A stretch of 64,000 nucleotides of DNA, taken from positions 16,133,631 through 16,197,630 of the forward strand of contig NC_133294.1 in assembly GCF_005239225.2 (NCBI RefSeq). Reading direction: 5' to 3'. Below, piece by piece: positions 32,401-44,260 of this stretch; position 1 is the stretch's first letter, and each line of letters begins with the position of its first letter. A program made the translations under genes and the position numbers. This stretch comes from Populus alba (Eukaryota > Streptophyta > Magnoliopsida > Malpighiales > Salicaceae). The notes under the pieces are model-generated. The model was not told where the DNA came from. It ran no database searches and was given only the letters and a program-made list of their open reading frames with translations.

Positions 32401-34820
32401 GAAAATAGCCATTAACAGTTCCATTGCTTTTCCAGCTAGGACTCCCTGATTGGAGGGAACCATGGGAATCAGGTAAGAGCTCCGAACAATACCTGGACAG
32501 CCTCTTATATCCCATGTCTCCAAGGGTCACAATTCCAGCTGCAAGTTGCTTGCTTGATTCTTTTGCATAATGAGCAACCAAACTCCCATTTGAAGTGAAG
32601 CCAGAAAAACTCAAAGAAGGTGTTAGATGTTGCGGGCTCACACGACCAGAATTGGAAACCACAACTGGACTTCCACTATAAGCCAGCCACCTGGGACCAA
32701 CTGCTAGAGGCCCATAGCCTATACCCCCAGAACCAGGAGAACCCATGACCATAGGGTTTGTAAGAATAGTATATTCCCGCTGCAATGTTGTGGCATTAAA
32801 ACAGTGTACCTGCAGCAGAAAAGCCTAACTATCACATGCTGGAAAAAAAAAAAAAGGTGCTTGAAAAAAGACAAATTTGCACAAGCAAACAAACCTGAGA
32901 CAATTGAGAAATAGCCACAATTCGAGAGCTGCACCTTACAGAATAAACAGCTGATCTGAACTTGAGCACGTGTACATAAGACTGAGATCTAAGAGAATAA
33001 AACCGGACAACAGTTGACACAGTGCTACCATTAACAGGGTCATGGTTATTAGAAACATTCCCATTCATTGAAGTAGCTGGCCCATCTTGTTCACCTTCAG
33101 CACAAACCACCAAAAGAGGTCGGCTGTAAGCAAACTTGTCTTCTGATTTCTTTGATGTTATTGGTTTTGGTAGCATTTGTAAGAATGACACGGGACCATC
33201 ATGTCTGGAAACAAGGTCGCGGACATTATTTGCTTCTTCAACATCCCAAACCTGGAAACCAGATTGATATCCCAATAAGAGGACTTGACGAATGACATCA
33301 TCATCACCCTCTAACTTGTCAAACCCAGCCCAGCGGACCTGCATATTATACAAATGATAAAGGATCAGAGCTATCTCCTTTCAGATCTTGATTTCAAGAA
33401 CTCCAAATCAACAGTCCAAATCGCTGTGTACCCAGTATTTCAACTTCTCTCCATTGTGACCAGAAGTCATACACTAGTATCCCATTCAATTTATAGTGGA
33501 TTATAAAATCAACAGTCCAAATCGCTGTGATTTAACTTGCAAGATAAGTACAAATGAGCATGCTAGAATTTTCACTCTCCAAATTGCAGCAGAGAATATC
33601 AGCCTTATCATCCAAAATAAAATTACAGAAGACTTGTATTTATATCAATGTCCCCTAAATCAATTGAAAGATATATTTGAAGTCCCCAAACATCAATTTA
33701 TTCAACAAGTTTGAAATGGCTAGCACCACAGTTCACCATATCTTTCACATGAAAAGTTTATTTGGTTAGGGAAGGGATGAATTGGCTTAGAACTAAAATA
33801 AAGGAAGAAAAAGTAATCCATCTCTCCAGTTATTTGAGAAGCAAGGAAAGAAATCAAACTTTGAACCCAAACTTCTCTTGTTTGATTTGACTAATAAAAG
33901 AGTATCTAGATGAAGGATAAGAAAGCAAAAACCAACTCCATTCATGCCTTCTCTCTAAATCATTTCAACTTTGTACACTTGAAAATATATCAGAATCAAA
34001 GGAACAGATAGGTTCAAGAAGGTACATAATCCACTCAGTCATGTAAGGCAGTACGTTTCCTACTCTTCCATCCCTCACTATCCATCCACCATTCCCTCTT
34101 TCACTCAAAAATAACATGCCAGTTCCAAATTTTCCCTGCCTAATCCGAATTAAACCACCTCCAACTAATAAAGAACACATTTAAATAGGATCAAAACACC
34201 ATAAATGAGCTATTTTGCACATTCAAACTCCATAATCTTGACTTGGATCGCAAATTTAACACCAACATCATTTAATTTCCAAAATAAATCACACACCATA
34301 TATGAGCTGCTTATGCTTCAAAAATCCCACTTATTCCCAATCTCAACTTGAGCAATTTAGATTCACACCTTCACACACATGCACACAAACCTCTTAAAAA
34401 GAACAATACTTTCAATTAAAAATTCAACATGGCCCACTCTAAAATACCAGAAACAAAAACCATATAGCCTAACTAGATTGCACATTCAATCTTTAACCAT
34501 AAATCAACAATCTAACATCTTCGCTCCTCTACAATCTTACACAACATAGACAAAAAAGTTATAAAAAAAGTTTAAATTTTTTTCTTTTTTACCTGATCAT
34601 GATTGGCATCATCATCCCTATCCACAATAGACTGTGCAACCGACGCAGCAGACCTCGCAACCGTTGATGCACCGGACGAAACAATCCTCAAATAACTCGA
34701 AATCGCCCGAAACGAGCTCGGCAAAAATCCATTATTATTAATATTATTACCATTAACTCTCCCTTGCAAATTCTTCTGCTGCTGTTGTTGAACATCACTG
34801 TTAATACTACTATTCCTCAT
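29424..34820 (-). CDS. ATG18H: Autophagy-related protein 18h-like (WD40 propeller plus BCAS3 domain), 7 exons
   Basis: Exons (minus strand) 34820-34593, 33338-32895, 32809-32378, 31989-31762, 31657-30827, 30752-30586 and 29787-29424 join in phase to 897 aa; ATG18g/h in Arabidopsis are about 930-960. The N-terminus (MRNSSINSDV..) is Gln/Asn rich. A seven-bladed WD40 propeller covers roughly residues 77-520, and the BCAS3 domain follows (YHLLVFSPSGSMIQYAL; MIEARSKDLVPHFDHLQTPKF). The position of the PI3P-binding FRRG motif reads LQRG (about 437-440), as is usual in the f/g/h group. ATG18 proteins act on phosphoinositide-marked membranes in autophagosome formation; BCAS3-type members also act in selective autophagy and stress. 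A Met 13 codons upstream (34859) is in frame, but the start at 34820 fits the family. The gene is flanked by its own hairpin-bearing promoter near 35470. The f, g and h paralogues cannot be separated with certainty by eye. Confidence 0.93.
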
Positions 34821-35439
34821 AATAGTAGCAACAAAAGCCAAAAAAAACAAAGGTAACAAATACCCAATTTGCTATAACCTCTGATTCTCCAATTTCCCTT
34901 TTTAGCATAGCAAAAGACTGCTCCTTTTTTGAAGAATCAAAAAACCATAGTAGAAATCGAACAGGGGAAAAAAACCCTGAACTCAACCCAAAATTAAAAA
35001 AAAAAAATGAATCTTTTAGTTTACAAGTGCATCCATGACTTTCAATTTTATTTATATGAAAAAAAGCAGCTAAACCAAAGGCAAAAATAAAAATATATAT
35101 ATTAAAACCACCAATTCAACTTCAAAAAAAATGTTTTTTTTTTGGGGGTGTTTTGAGGCAAAAAAAGATCTAAAGAAAACCCAATTAAGAGAATGATTAA
35201 GAGAAATGGAGGAATATACAAAGAGATGAATAAATATTTTTGATTGCCTAAAAAATTAATTAATTTTATGGTACAGAGAATTTGATTTAGGTGATTAATT
35301 TGATATATTTTTTGAAGGGTTTTTTTTAGAGGAATTTGAAAGAGAAAAGGATAATGGGAAGAGGAAGGATTTAGCGTGGTGAAAGAGAAAATAGAGGAAA
35401 CGTGTCTCCGTTCACGTCTCTGTCTCTCTCCGCATCCAG

Positions 35440-35509
35440 TTTTATCGTGTTTTCCTTTCTTTATATATATATATATAAAAGAAAATATAAAAAAAAAAAC
35501 ACGATAAAA
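35440..35509 (-). promoter_or_regulatory. Palindromic TATA region of the ATG18h-like gene
   Basis: A TA tract (35461-35477) sits between 14-bp perfect inverted arms (35440-35453 and 35496-35509, TTTTATCGTGTTTT and its complement), with partly pairing inner arms. It lies about 620 bp above the start codon. On the minus strand the DNA just below it is GA-rich (35395-35435), as at plant transcription starts. Confidence 0.5.
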
Positions 35510-36109
35510 AGATGGACGTCTGGTTGCTCTTGCCTTTAATTAAATGAGGTCAATTAATTTTCACCTTCTCCATTTTCACTTTTTTTTTTCTTTTTTAAAT
35601 AAACCAATCATGGAGGTGTATATTTAATTATTTATGAGAAGTTTAAACTAAATGCAAAATAATTATTTAGTCCTTAAATCACGCCGTTAACTTTCAAAAA
35701 TATTTTCATAAATATGTTAATTTTTAATAAAAAGTAATTCTAGATAAATAGAAGAAACCGTGGAGTTTTTTTTTTTTTTTCCGAATAGTTTTAAAACTTG
35801 CTTTATCCGTGGGCTGATGCAGGATTACACCAGATCGACTTTGGGACAAGTTTAATAAAAAATAACAAAAATTAAAAATATAGTTCATCATATTAAAAAC
35901 CTGGTATAACATGTTAAATATTTATTTTTTAATAAAAATAATATAGTTTTATTTTATAAAAAAATAATTAAAAATCAATAATTCAGTCAAAATTCATCAT
36001 CCTAGTCTTGGATTGAATTGATTACCAGATTAAATTTAAAAATTATAATTTTTTATAGGGACATAAAAAGACAAATTAGATGAATTGGAGCTTTAATGCA
36101 TGTTTGATA
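35510..36109. other. AT-rich spacer upstream of the ATG18h-like gene
   Basis: No gene or clear repeat beyond a short A/T homopolymer-rich texture. 'gatgcaggattacaccaga' near 35816 is unlike the surrounding AT-rich DNA, but I cannot assign it. Confidence 0.3.
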
Positions 36110-36290
36110 TTATGGTATAAAATATTTTTTTAAAAGTGTTTCAATTTAAAATAGATTCAAAATAATATTTTTGAATTCAGTAGATTTAAATCATAAAAAC
36201 ACATTAAAAATATTAATTTAATATTTTTTAAAAAATAAATATATTTTTAAAAAAACAACTAAAAATAAACGTTACCGTATTATTCAATAC
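36110..36290 (+). mobile_element. AT-rich MITE-like element
   Basis: 'gcatgtttgatattatggt', 'ttttttaaaagtgtttc', 'cataaaaacacattaaaaatatt' in family order with weak ends. Confidence 0.45.
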
Positions 36291-36794
36291 CTTACTAAGC
36301 GGATTAATCAAACAATAAGAGCTGTCCAACCATCAGTAGGTAAGTAGTGAGTTCATAGATGGAGCTAGAAAAGGTTGACATCTCTCAATATCCTATTATT
36401 ATTTTCTACCATAAAAGTAAATAATTATTCTTATTGGATTTTAAAAAAAAAACATTTGTCTTTTTTTTTTTTTTCTTCCTCTTGAAGCTACGGGTTCGAG
36501 AATGCTTTGGATATGTTTGGTTAGGTTTTCCTGCACTGTGGTGTGTATTTCTTGTATTCTTGGCATCAATGTTGAGTTTGCCAAAGTGATGATCATAGAG
36601 ATTGTGATCTAACGGTGCATATCTCAGGATCAATGGGCTCCGTAGAGGATCTTATATAGAATGTAGGATATTTAAGGGATCGAGCATGAAACATGAGGAT
36701 TTCCTGGCTTGAATGGTTTGCTTGAAAAGCTAAGTTTTCTTGAGTGGCAAGCAAACAACATTCATTCATCCCCTTGTTCCCGTATTCTCTTTAT

Positions 36795-38690
36795 AGTTAT
36801 GTTAAGGGTTTATTTATTTTTGAATTTTAAAAATATTTTTATTTTTTTTAATTTTAAATTAATATGTTTTATGTTTTCATGTCATTTTGATATGTTGATG
36901 TCAAAAATAAATTTTTTAAAAAATATATATTATTTTAATACATTTCCGAGTAAAAAATACTTTAAAAAAAAAAAAACAATTGTTACACTCTCAAACACCC
37001 TTTTAATTTCGATACTTGTTTCAGAGTCTAGTATAAGTTGTTTTTAAAGTATTTTTTTGCTTGAAAATATATTATTTTTTATTTTTTAAAATTTATTTTT
37101 AACATCAGTATATAAAACATTCAAAAATATAAAATAAAATCTATTCAAAGCTAAAACACAATTCTAAACACCATAGGCTGCTCAGTTCAACACTCAACAG
37201 CTTGGGCGATTATTCAATATTCTAGTCAAGACTTGGTGTCCAAACTTAAGCTTGTGAAGATTGGGAATCAAAGGATAGGTTTTTGAATTTGGTTCGTCAT
37301 CCACTACCGGTTTCATTTCAAGTTCATTGTAGAGAATAATAAATTTGTATAATAACTTGGAGTAAATCACGTACAGAATAATTAATAATACAATGATTTT
37401 CTATATATGATATTATGGGTTATTCTTGAATTAATCTTCTGGTTTTGAAAATTGAAACATGTGGGTTTAAAATCTTATTGATCTTCTGTGGTATAATTAA
37501 AGTTCAATGATTTCTTTTATAATTATGATTTTAAGTTCCGTAGTTATACTTGTTGGATTAAACTTACTGTATTTCCTGAATTCCCTTTCATTGTATATTC
37601 CAGCATTCCCTTTCATTCCCGTAGAATTTATTTATTTTTATATTTTAAAAATATTTAAAAGTTTTTTATTTTTTTACTTCAAATTAATATTTTTTTTATA
37701 TTTTTAAATCATTTTGATATGTTAATATCAAAAATATATATTTTTTTAAAATACTATTTAATATATTTCCAAACAAAAAATAACAACTATTATACTTCCA
37801 AACAAGTTTTGATACTTGTTTTAGAGTCTAGTATAAATTGTTTTTTAAAGTGTTTTTTGCTTAGAAAAATATTATTTTTTTATTTTTTAAAATTTATTTT
37901 TAATATCAACATACCTAAAATAATCCAAAAATAAATAAATAATCTATTCAACGCTCGGAAAAAATATTTAATCTTTTTCAAAAACACAACCAATCCTAAA
38001 CACCACATAGGCTGTTCAGTGCAGTTCAGCAGCCGACAGCTTGGGCAATTATTCAATATTCTAGTCAAGACTTGGTGTCCAAACATAACCTTGTGAAAGA
38101 TTGGGAGTCAAAAGATAAGTTTTTGAATTTGGTCATCATCCACTACCCGTTTCATATCAAGTTCATTGTAGAGAATAATAAATTTGTATAATAACTTGGA
38201 GTAAATCATGTATATAATAATTGTTAGAGAATAATATAAAATTATATTCTAGGATCTTCTCTAATAGTTTAAGTTATTAAGTTAAAATAATTTTTTATAT
38301 GATATCGGAGTCTTAATGATCAAGCGATCATAAGTTTGAATATTATTATCTCTATTTATTTAATAAAAATCAAGCACAAGATAACATGGATATGTACACG
38401 TTTTAAGGTCAAATGACTTTCATTTGAGGGAATGTGTTAGAGAATAATATAAAATCATATCCTGATACCTTATCTAACAGTTTAAGATATAGAATAACTT
38501 TGACATAATATCTATTATGTGTTATTCCTGAAAATGAAAAGCATCGTCTGTGGTATAATTAAAGTTCAATGATTTCTTTTTTATTTATGATTTTAAGTTC
38601 CATAGTTATACTTGTTGGATTAAACTTACAGTTCCCGAATTCGCTTTCGATGTATATTCCAACATTTCACAGATTTAACATAAATTTAGC
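36795..38690 (+). repeat. Two-copy direct duplication of about 0.8 kb, enlarged by a TRIM insertion
   Basis: Copy A (about 36795-37610) and copy B (about 37610-38690) share, in order: a reversed MITE core; 'agtctagtataa(g/a)ttgtttt'; 'ctaaacacc' and 'cagcttgggc(g/a)attattcaat'; 'attctagtcaagacttggtg'; 'gagaataataaatttgtataa'; and 'ggtataattaaagttcaatg' leading to 'tatacttgttggattaaac'. The copies are roughly 90 percent alike in the best blocks. Copy B carries an extra 280 bp (the TRIM at 38222-38505) that copy A lacks. There is no coding capacity in either copy. Confidence 0.85.
38222..38505 (+). mobile_element. TRIM-type miniature LTR element inside copy B of the duplication
   Basis: A left LTR of 78 bp (38222-38299) starts TGTTAGAGAATAATATAAAA; next comes a primer-binding-site-like TGATATCGGAGTC, a 'gatcaagcgatcataagtttgaat' block, a purine stretch 'ttgagggaatg', and a second TGTTAGAGAATAATATAAAA (38435-38505) slightly shortened. 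Copy A lacks it, so it arrived after the duplication. Confidence 0.8.
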
Positions 38691-41600
38691 TTCAATTCAA
38701 TATCAAAGGCTAGAGGATGTAGATACAGTTTACTACATGATATGTTATAGCTACACAGTTTCAATGAATTTTCCTGAAAACCCAAATCATTGGGCAATTA
38801 ATCCTCCTAATTAAATTAGTGAATGATTAACTATTAATTTAGCCCCATTTTCTAAGGTTGGATTTTTTATCCTCATTGATAAAGGTGGATAATTCTTTTT
38901 ATTTTCTTGGCACTTGAAAAAAAAAAAGTAGTCTATATTAAAGCCAATCTAGAATAATATATTCTTTATAAAAGGTTTTAATATCATCTATATTTTTATT
39001 TTAAAAACATTAAAGAAAGAAAAAATATTGTTTTTATTGTCCCATTATTTTTTTTAAATCAACACTATTCATAAAAGAAATTGGTAGAATAACATAGTTT
39101 AAGAAAATTTAACAAATAATATATAGAGTTTGATATATATCACATTTTTCATCTATGATAATTTTATATATTATGTTTTGAAACCATGACACACATCAAA
39201 CTATTTTATTTCACATTATCTAAAGTTATACATGACAAGACATTTAGATTTTATTAAGAAAAATATAAAAAAGGATATGATAAACAAGAATGTTTCAATT
39301 TAATTTTACGTACCTTCCAAGGAAAGAAATACAAATGGGATTGTGTGAGTTGAAGCAAGATTTATAAGAACAGTGAAGATGTATAAATATATACGCAGAG
39401 AGGTTAAAGCATGCAGTGAGAATTTATTTATTTTTTTTATTTGAGAAAATCTCACCCTCTATAAAGCACATTTTATAGGTATAGGTGAGTGACTAAAATT
39501 TTGACTGTCCCAGACTCTTATCAAAAATACACACTTTAACTCGAGCTCAAAATCTACTGTAAAAATTTTAAATTCTTTACCATTTCGTTACGTTACCTAT
39601 CTTGAGAATCAATAATAATAGTGAACAATTTGCAACTCAATTAGGCGACGAAGCACAGGATTAAAAATTCACCACGATCATATTCACCCATAATGAGTTA
39701 CATGATATATATATTTTTTAACAGTTTTTAATGTACAAATACACTATCTCACACACAATAAACAACATTAATGAGAATGTTTGGGAACGCATTCTATAAA
39801 AAAATTTTTTTTTATTAAAATTAATTTTTTTAAATGTTTTGAATCGTTTTGATATACTGATTTTAAAAATAATTTTTAAAAAATAAAAAATATATTATTT
39901 TGATATATTTTAATATAAAAAAACATTTTAAAAAATAATTATAATGAAAAAGAAATACATCTTTCACTCAGAATATTTTCCAGGGATCTTCATCAATATA
40001 TACAAGGGTTTAAGCTTAAGATTGTGTCATGATTGTGCCTCAGGAAGTAAAGATGTGACTTTAAATTATGAAATAATATAAATTATATAATTTAAAATTT
40101 TTAATAAGTTATTTTTTAATATGATATTAGAATTTAAATAGTTATTAGTTTGAATTTTATCACATTCATTCTCTCTTTTAATTAAAAACACAAGGTAGTA
40201 TAGATTCGTGTAAATTTCAAACTTGAAAAGTGAAAAGTCAAATGGTCACGAGTTTAGATTTTACCACTTTCAATCTAATTAATAAAAACTAAACATAAAA
40301 TAGTATAACTATATATAAGTTTTAAGTCTAAAAATTTTTTATTTAATAAAATACTTTAAAAATAATATAAATTATATTTTAAGATTTGAGGTAACCGTTT
40401 AAGTTTTTAAATAAAATAATTTTGTACACAATTAAACTAATATAGGATATGAACTCAACTTTAAATTGAAAGAGTTTTGTTAGAACACCTTGTTGTTTGG
40501 ACTGCATTACAGGGATAATATAAATTTAATTATTCATACATAATCAATTATTTAGTATTTGTTTATATTATTATAATCTTGTTAGTGTGTTATCATGGTA
40601 ATTAGATTTGTGTGTATTTGAAAAAAATACTAATAGAACATTTACCTATCAAATTAATTTTCATGGAATTTAATTTTTTTTCCAACTTGTTATCAATCTT
40701 TAAAGTTTCTTTTATTGGTTGAACTTGAATTTAGAAAAACCCATATCCTAAAACTAAAATAAAAAGGTTATAATTTGTTTTAAGAAAACCATATAGTGTA
40801 TTTAATTTTCTCGATCCATATCAAGTTTAAATTTTGAATTATTTTTTAAAAAATATTTTTTGTATCATTTTATATTATGATTTATTAAGAAAAGTGGCTT
40901 AATTAATAAAAATGAAAATCAAATAACGTAGAAATTAACTCCTATATAATGATAAATTGTTAAACAACTTGAAGTGCATGATATGAGTTGATCTATCATA
41001 CAAAATAGATTTCTGAACTTTTCTATTTTTACATCTTACCAAAAAGTATTCACTATAATCTTAAGCTAAAGTTTATGGTATGATTTTTCAAACGGTTAAA
41101 GAAAAAAGAATTTGTAACAAAATTGTGTTAAAAATAATGATTCTAAGTATTTAGTTGGGAAATTCTCATAATATTTTTCTTCATTCAACTTGGTATCAAT
41201 AATTTGATTTTTTTTTTTTTTGATATGCCTACATGACAAGATGGACCTCTTACATATATATAATTTGTTTTAGTAGATGTCAAGACATTATTAGTTAAAA
41301 CTTAAATATATTAATACATCGGCAATCTAAATACTATTACACCACTTTGAATGCATCCATTTTGAGAATCTTATATGAAAAAAAAAAGAGAATAGAAAAT
41401 TATATGCTTGACATATATTAAAAAATAAAAATAAATGAGATGTTCACTTTCGACACATTCAAGAAAAATATTATAGTTTTACCATGTAAAATGGATCCGT
41501 TAGTGCAATGAATTACATGATATGCAACTAATAATTATTTTATTGACAAATTAAAAAAAAAAACATACAAATATTGAGAATGGTATTTATGGAATTAATT

Positions 41601-41716
41601 GCACCACTAAAAAATTAGAAAAATATTACACCCATGACAAGAAAAAATATTAATAAAGTAAATAAACTAATTTACACATGTTAAAAATTTAATTAAAACC
41701 TTGAAGATGAACTCCA
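38691..41716. other. AT-rich spacer with decayed repeats
   Basis: About 3 kb without a gene. It holds a MITE-like core (39785-39960) and one or two badly worn TRIM copies (about 40050-40440) where 'aataatataaattat', 'ggtcacgagtttagat' and 'caaatggtcacgag' can still be read. The rest is AT-rich and unassigned. Confidence 0.45.
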
Positions 41717-42006
41717 TGTTAGAGAATAATATAAATCATATCCTGAGACCTCACCTAATAGCTTAAGCTTTTAGGTTGCAATAGTTCTTTGACATGGTAT
41801 CAGAGCCTTATAACCAAGCGGTCACGAGTTCGAATCTCACAATCCCTATTTATTTGATAAAAATTAAGCACAAGGTAATGTAGGCTTGTGCAAGTTTCAA
41901 GACCAAAGGGCTTTTGCTTGAAGGGGTGTGTTAGAGAATAATATAAATCATATCCTAGGACCTCACCTAACATCTTAAACTTTTAGGTTGAAATGGTTAT
42001 TTGACA
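41717..42006 (+). mobile_element. TRIM-type miniature LTR element, complete (290 bp)
   Basis: Two 78-bp LTRs (41717-41794, 41929-42006), each TGTTAGAG..TTTGACA and about 90 percent alike. TGGTATCAGAGCC (primer-binding site for initiator tRNA-Met) follows the left LTR at 41795, and a short purine tract (AAGGGG) precedes the right. The 134-bp interior has no open frame; its first 45 bp include 'ccaagcggtcacgagttcgaatct', which resembles a tRNA T-arm (GTTCGAATC). Flanks CTCCA and CTCTA are a near-perfect 5-bp target duplication. Such elements (terminal-repeat retrotransposons in miniature) move only with help from full-size relatives. Confidence 0.88.
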
Positions 42007-42094
42007 CTCTATAGAATTAATTACATCATTAAAAACAATTTATAAAAATACATCACACTTACAATAAGAACAAGAACAACAACAAAAATTCATA

Positions 42095-42198
42095 TGATGG
42101 TCATTGGAGGCTTACATTGTCGTTAACTTCAGGGCCCGTGGGATTAGTCGAGGTACGTGCAAGCTGGCCCGGACACCCACGTTAAACTAAAAAAAAAA
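42095..42198 (+). mobile_element. 5'-truncated SINE with poly(A) tail
   Basis: 'ggaggcttacattgtcgttaacttcagggcccgtgggattagtcgagg' leading to 'gcaagctggcccggacaccc' and an A11 tail is the 3' part of a tRNA-derived SINE that I know from Salicaceae and other dicots. The tRNA-like head with A and B boxes is missing. Its GC content stands out sharply from the AT-rich surroundings. Confidence 0.7.
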
Positions 42199-42839
42199 AG
42201 AACAACAACAAAAATAATTATAAAAATATAATATCTAACAAAACAAAAATTAACATGTTAATACAAAAAATCATTCTGGTCCATGTCGTGGTAGGCTGGG
42301 GTGGTGGCCAATCGAAGGCTTGATGTTGGAGAAACGTCTTCTTCACCGTGAAGGAAAACTCGTGGGAAGACACATTTCCGTTAAAACTTAAACATAAAAA
42401 TAAAATAAATTTATTAAACATAATAATATTGCGTTATATCACCCTGGACTTGTGCTAACATTTTTATTTTATTTTTATTTTTTGTTAACAGGGCAACAAA
42501 ACTACAAGTAACTCGATTTGCCTCGCCTCAAATGGAAAAACATAATAATATTTGTGTTCGGGCCCTTAATTTTGGTTAAAATATTTTACATGAAAATATT
42601 TTTCTGATTTTATTATATTTTTATCGATACTCAGAATAAACATAGCACGGGATACGTCTGAGTAATTGACCAAGAGGGAATTGACAAGTGGCCTGTTAGT
42701 AAGTTGACAGGTGACATGTCGTATATAATTAAGGCATGAGGGATGGCCGATTTTACTCCCACAAGCATGGTTGATATTGAAACGACAGGCACTCGATATT
42801 AATTACCGGTAAAATAATGTTTGGAAACACGATTTGTGT

Positions 42840-43250
42840 TAGGATTGAGTAAAAAAATAAAAAAATTAATTAAATTGAGAAAATAAGAAAATAAAAAATA
42901 AAAAAACCAAATCGAAAAAAAAAAAAAGATTAAACCGATTAAAATTTAAAAAAAAATGGTCGGTTTGGTTCGGTTTCAGTTTTACAAGTAAAAAACCGAA
43001 CCAAACTGGAAAAACCAAGCTAAACTGGAAAAAACTGAGTCAAACCGAAAAAACCAGAGCCAAAACTTGAAAAACCAAGTCAAATAAGTTTCAACCAGTT
43101 TTTTCCTTAAAAAATCAAAAGTGATCAGTTTGACCCGGTTTCAATTCGTTTTTTTTTTTTTTTTTTTAAGATTTTAGTTTGGTTATTTTTTTTTTATAAA
43201 AACCAAATCGAACCGAAAATAATTATCATGGTTTGCGTTTCTAAAATTTA
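42840..43250. repeat. AACCGAACC/GGTTTGGTTCGG-rich inverted-repeat element
   Basis: Left side: 'aaccaaatcgaaa', 'ttaaaccgatt', 'ggtcggtttggttcggtttc'. Middle: several 'aaactggaaaaacc(a/g)a' units. Right side: 'gtttggttat..aaaccaaatcgaaccga', an imperfect complement of the left. A common plant repeat texture with no coding capacity; probably a foldback or MITE-type element. Confidence 0.5.
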
Positions 43251-43645
43251 GGATTGAGAATTAAAAAAAAATAAAACATATACGAAAATACTTAGATTGG
43301 AAATAGGAAAATAAAAATACGATCACATTTAGGAGATTTATATTTAAATGGATATGTGTTGACAAAAATAGCCATTCAATTATTATCAATCTAAATCGAT
43401 ATTTTTCACCTCATTAAATATCATCCACCTTGTATTTTTGCCTATGGACAAAGATTATGCTCGTTACCTTCCAAGCTAATTTTGAAGTGTTGTATTTATG
43501 TAGCTTTCTAATTAATTACTATACTTATTAATGTCAAATTCAAAATTTATGTGATAAATGTTTAAACATTTTAAACGGCTTGACGACAATAATTTTTAAG
43601 GACATACACGAAGTAAAACCATTAATCAACCCTCGATGTCTTTTA

Positions 43646-43647
<2 letters not shown>

Positions 43648-43691
<44 letters not shown>
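43648..43691. repeat. (TA)n microsatellite
   Basis: About 22 uninterrupted TA units, likely polymorphic in length. Confidence 0.9.
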
Positions 43692-43694
<3 letters not shown>

Positions 43695-43789
43695 TCATGT
43701 ATGGGAGATTGAGTCCACTTTCTATACAGCTGCCATGAATTCGTTAAAAGGGAAGAAAATAATGTCCGGAGCGGTTCAATCTCGCTTTT

Positions 43790-44260
43790 TGAAAATTTTT
43801 ATTTTTTTAAATTAATTTTTTAAATATTTTTGGATGTTATGATAGATTAATGCTAAAAATTAATTTTAAAAAATATTTTTAATATATTTTTTATCGTTAT
43901 TTCAAACCATCCAAAAACAACAACTGCCTAATAAAATTAAATATGAAAGTCCATATTATAAAATGTACTTGCTTGGTCTTAGCCCCCAGCTGATCCTCCA
44001 TCCACACAAGCTCAAAGTCCATATTGGTAGCCCACATATAAAACAGACAGTAAACTTTGAACGCGTCTAATTATAAAATACGTAAAGAGAATAATAATTG
44101 TTTTTTAAAATATTTTTATTTGAAAATATATTAAAATAATTTATTTTTTAAAATTTTTTTAAAAATAATCTCAAAAAATTAAAAATATTTAATTTTAAAA
44201 AAATAAAATAAAAATTTAATTATCTTTAAATATTTTAAAATTCAAAAAGAAATACTAAAA
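43790..44260. mobile_element. Two AT-rich MITE-like fragments
   Basis: Cores at about 43795-43920 and 44095-44260 ('gttttttaaaatatttttatttgaaaatatattaaaataat' type). Both have lost their ends. Confidence 0.4.

Noticed and set aside
41795..41845. Possible tRNA gene or tRNA-derived SINE head in the TRIM interior
   Set aside because: Acceptor stem and D-arm pairing are absent; the LTRs and primer-binding site explain the element better.
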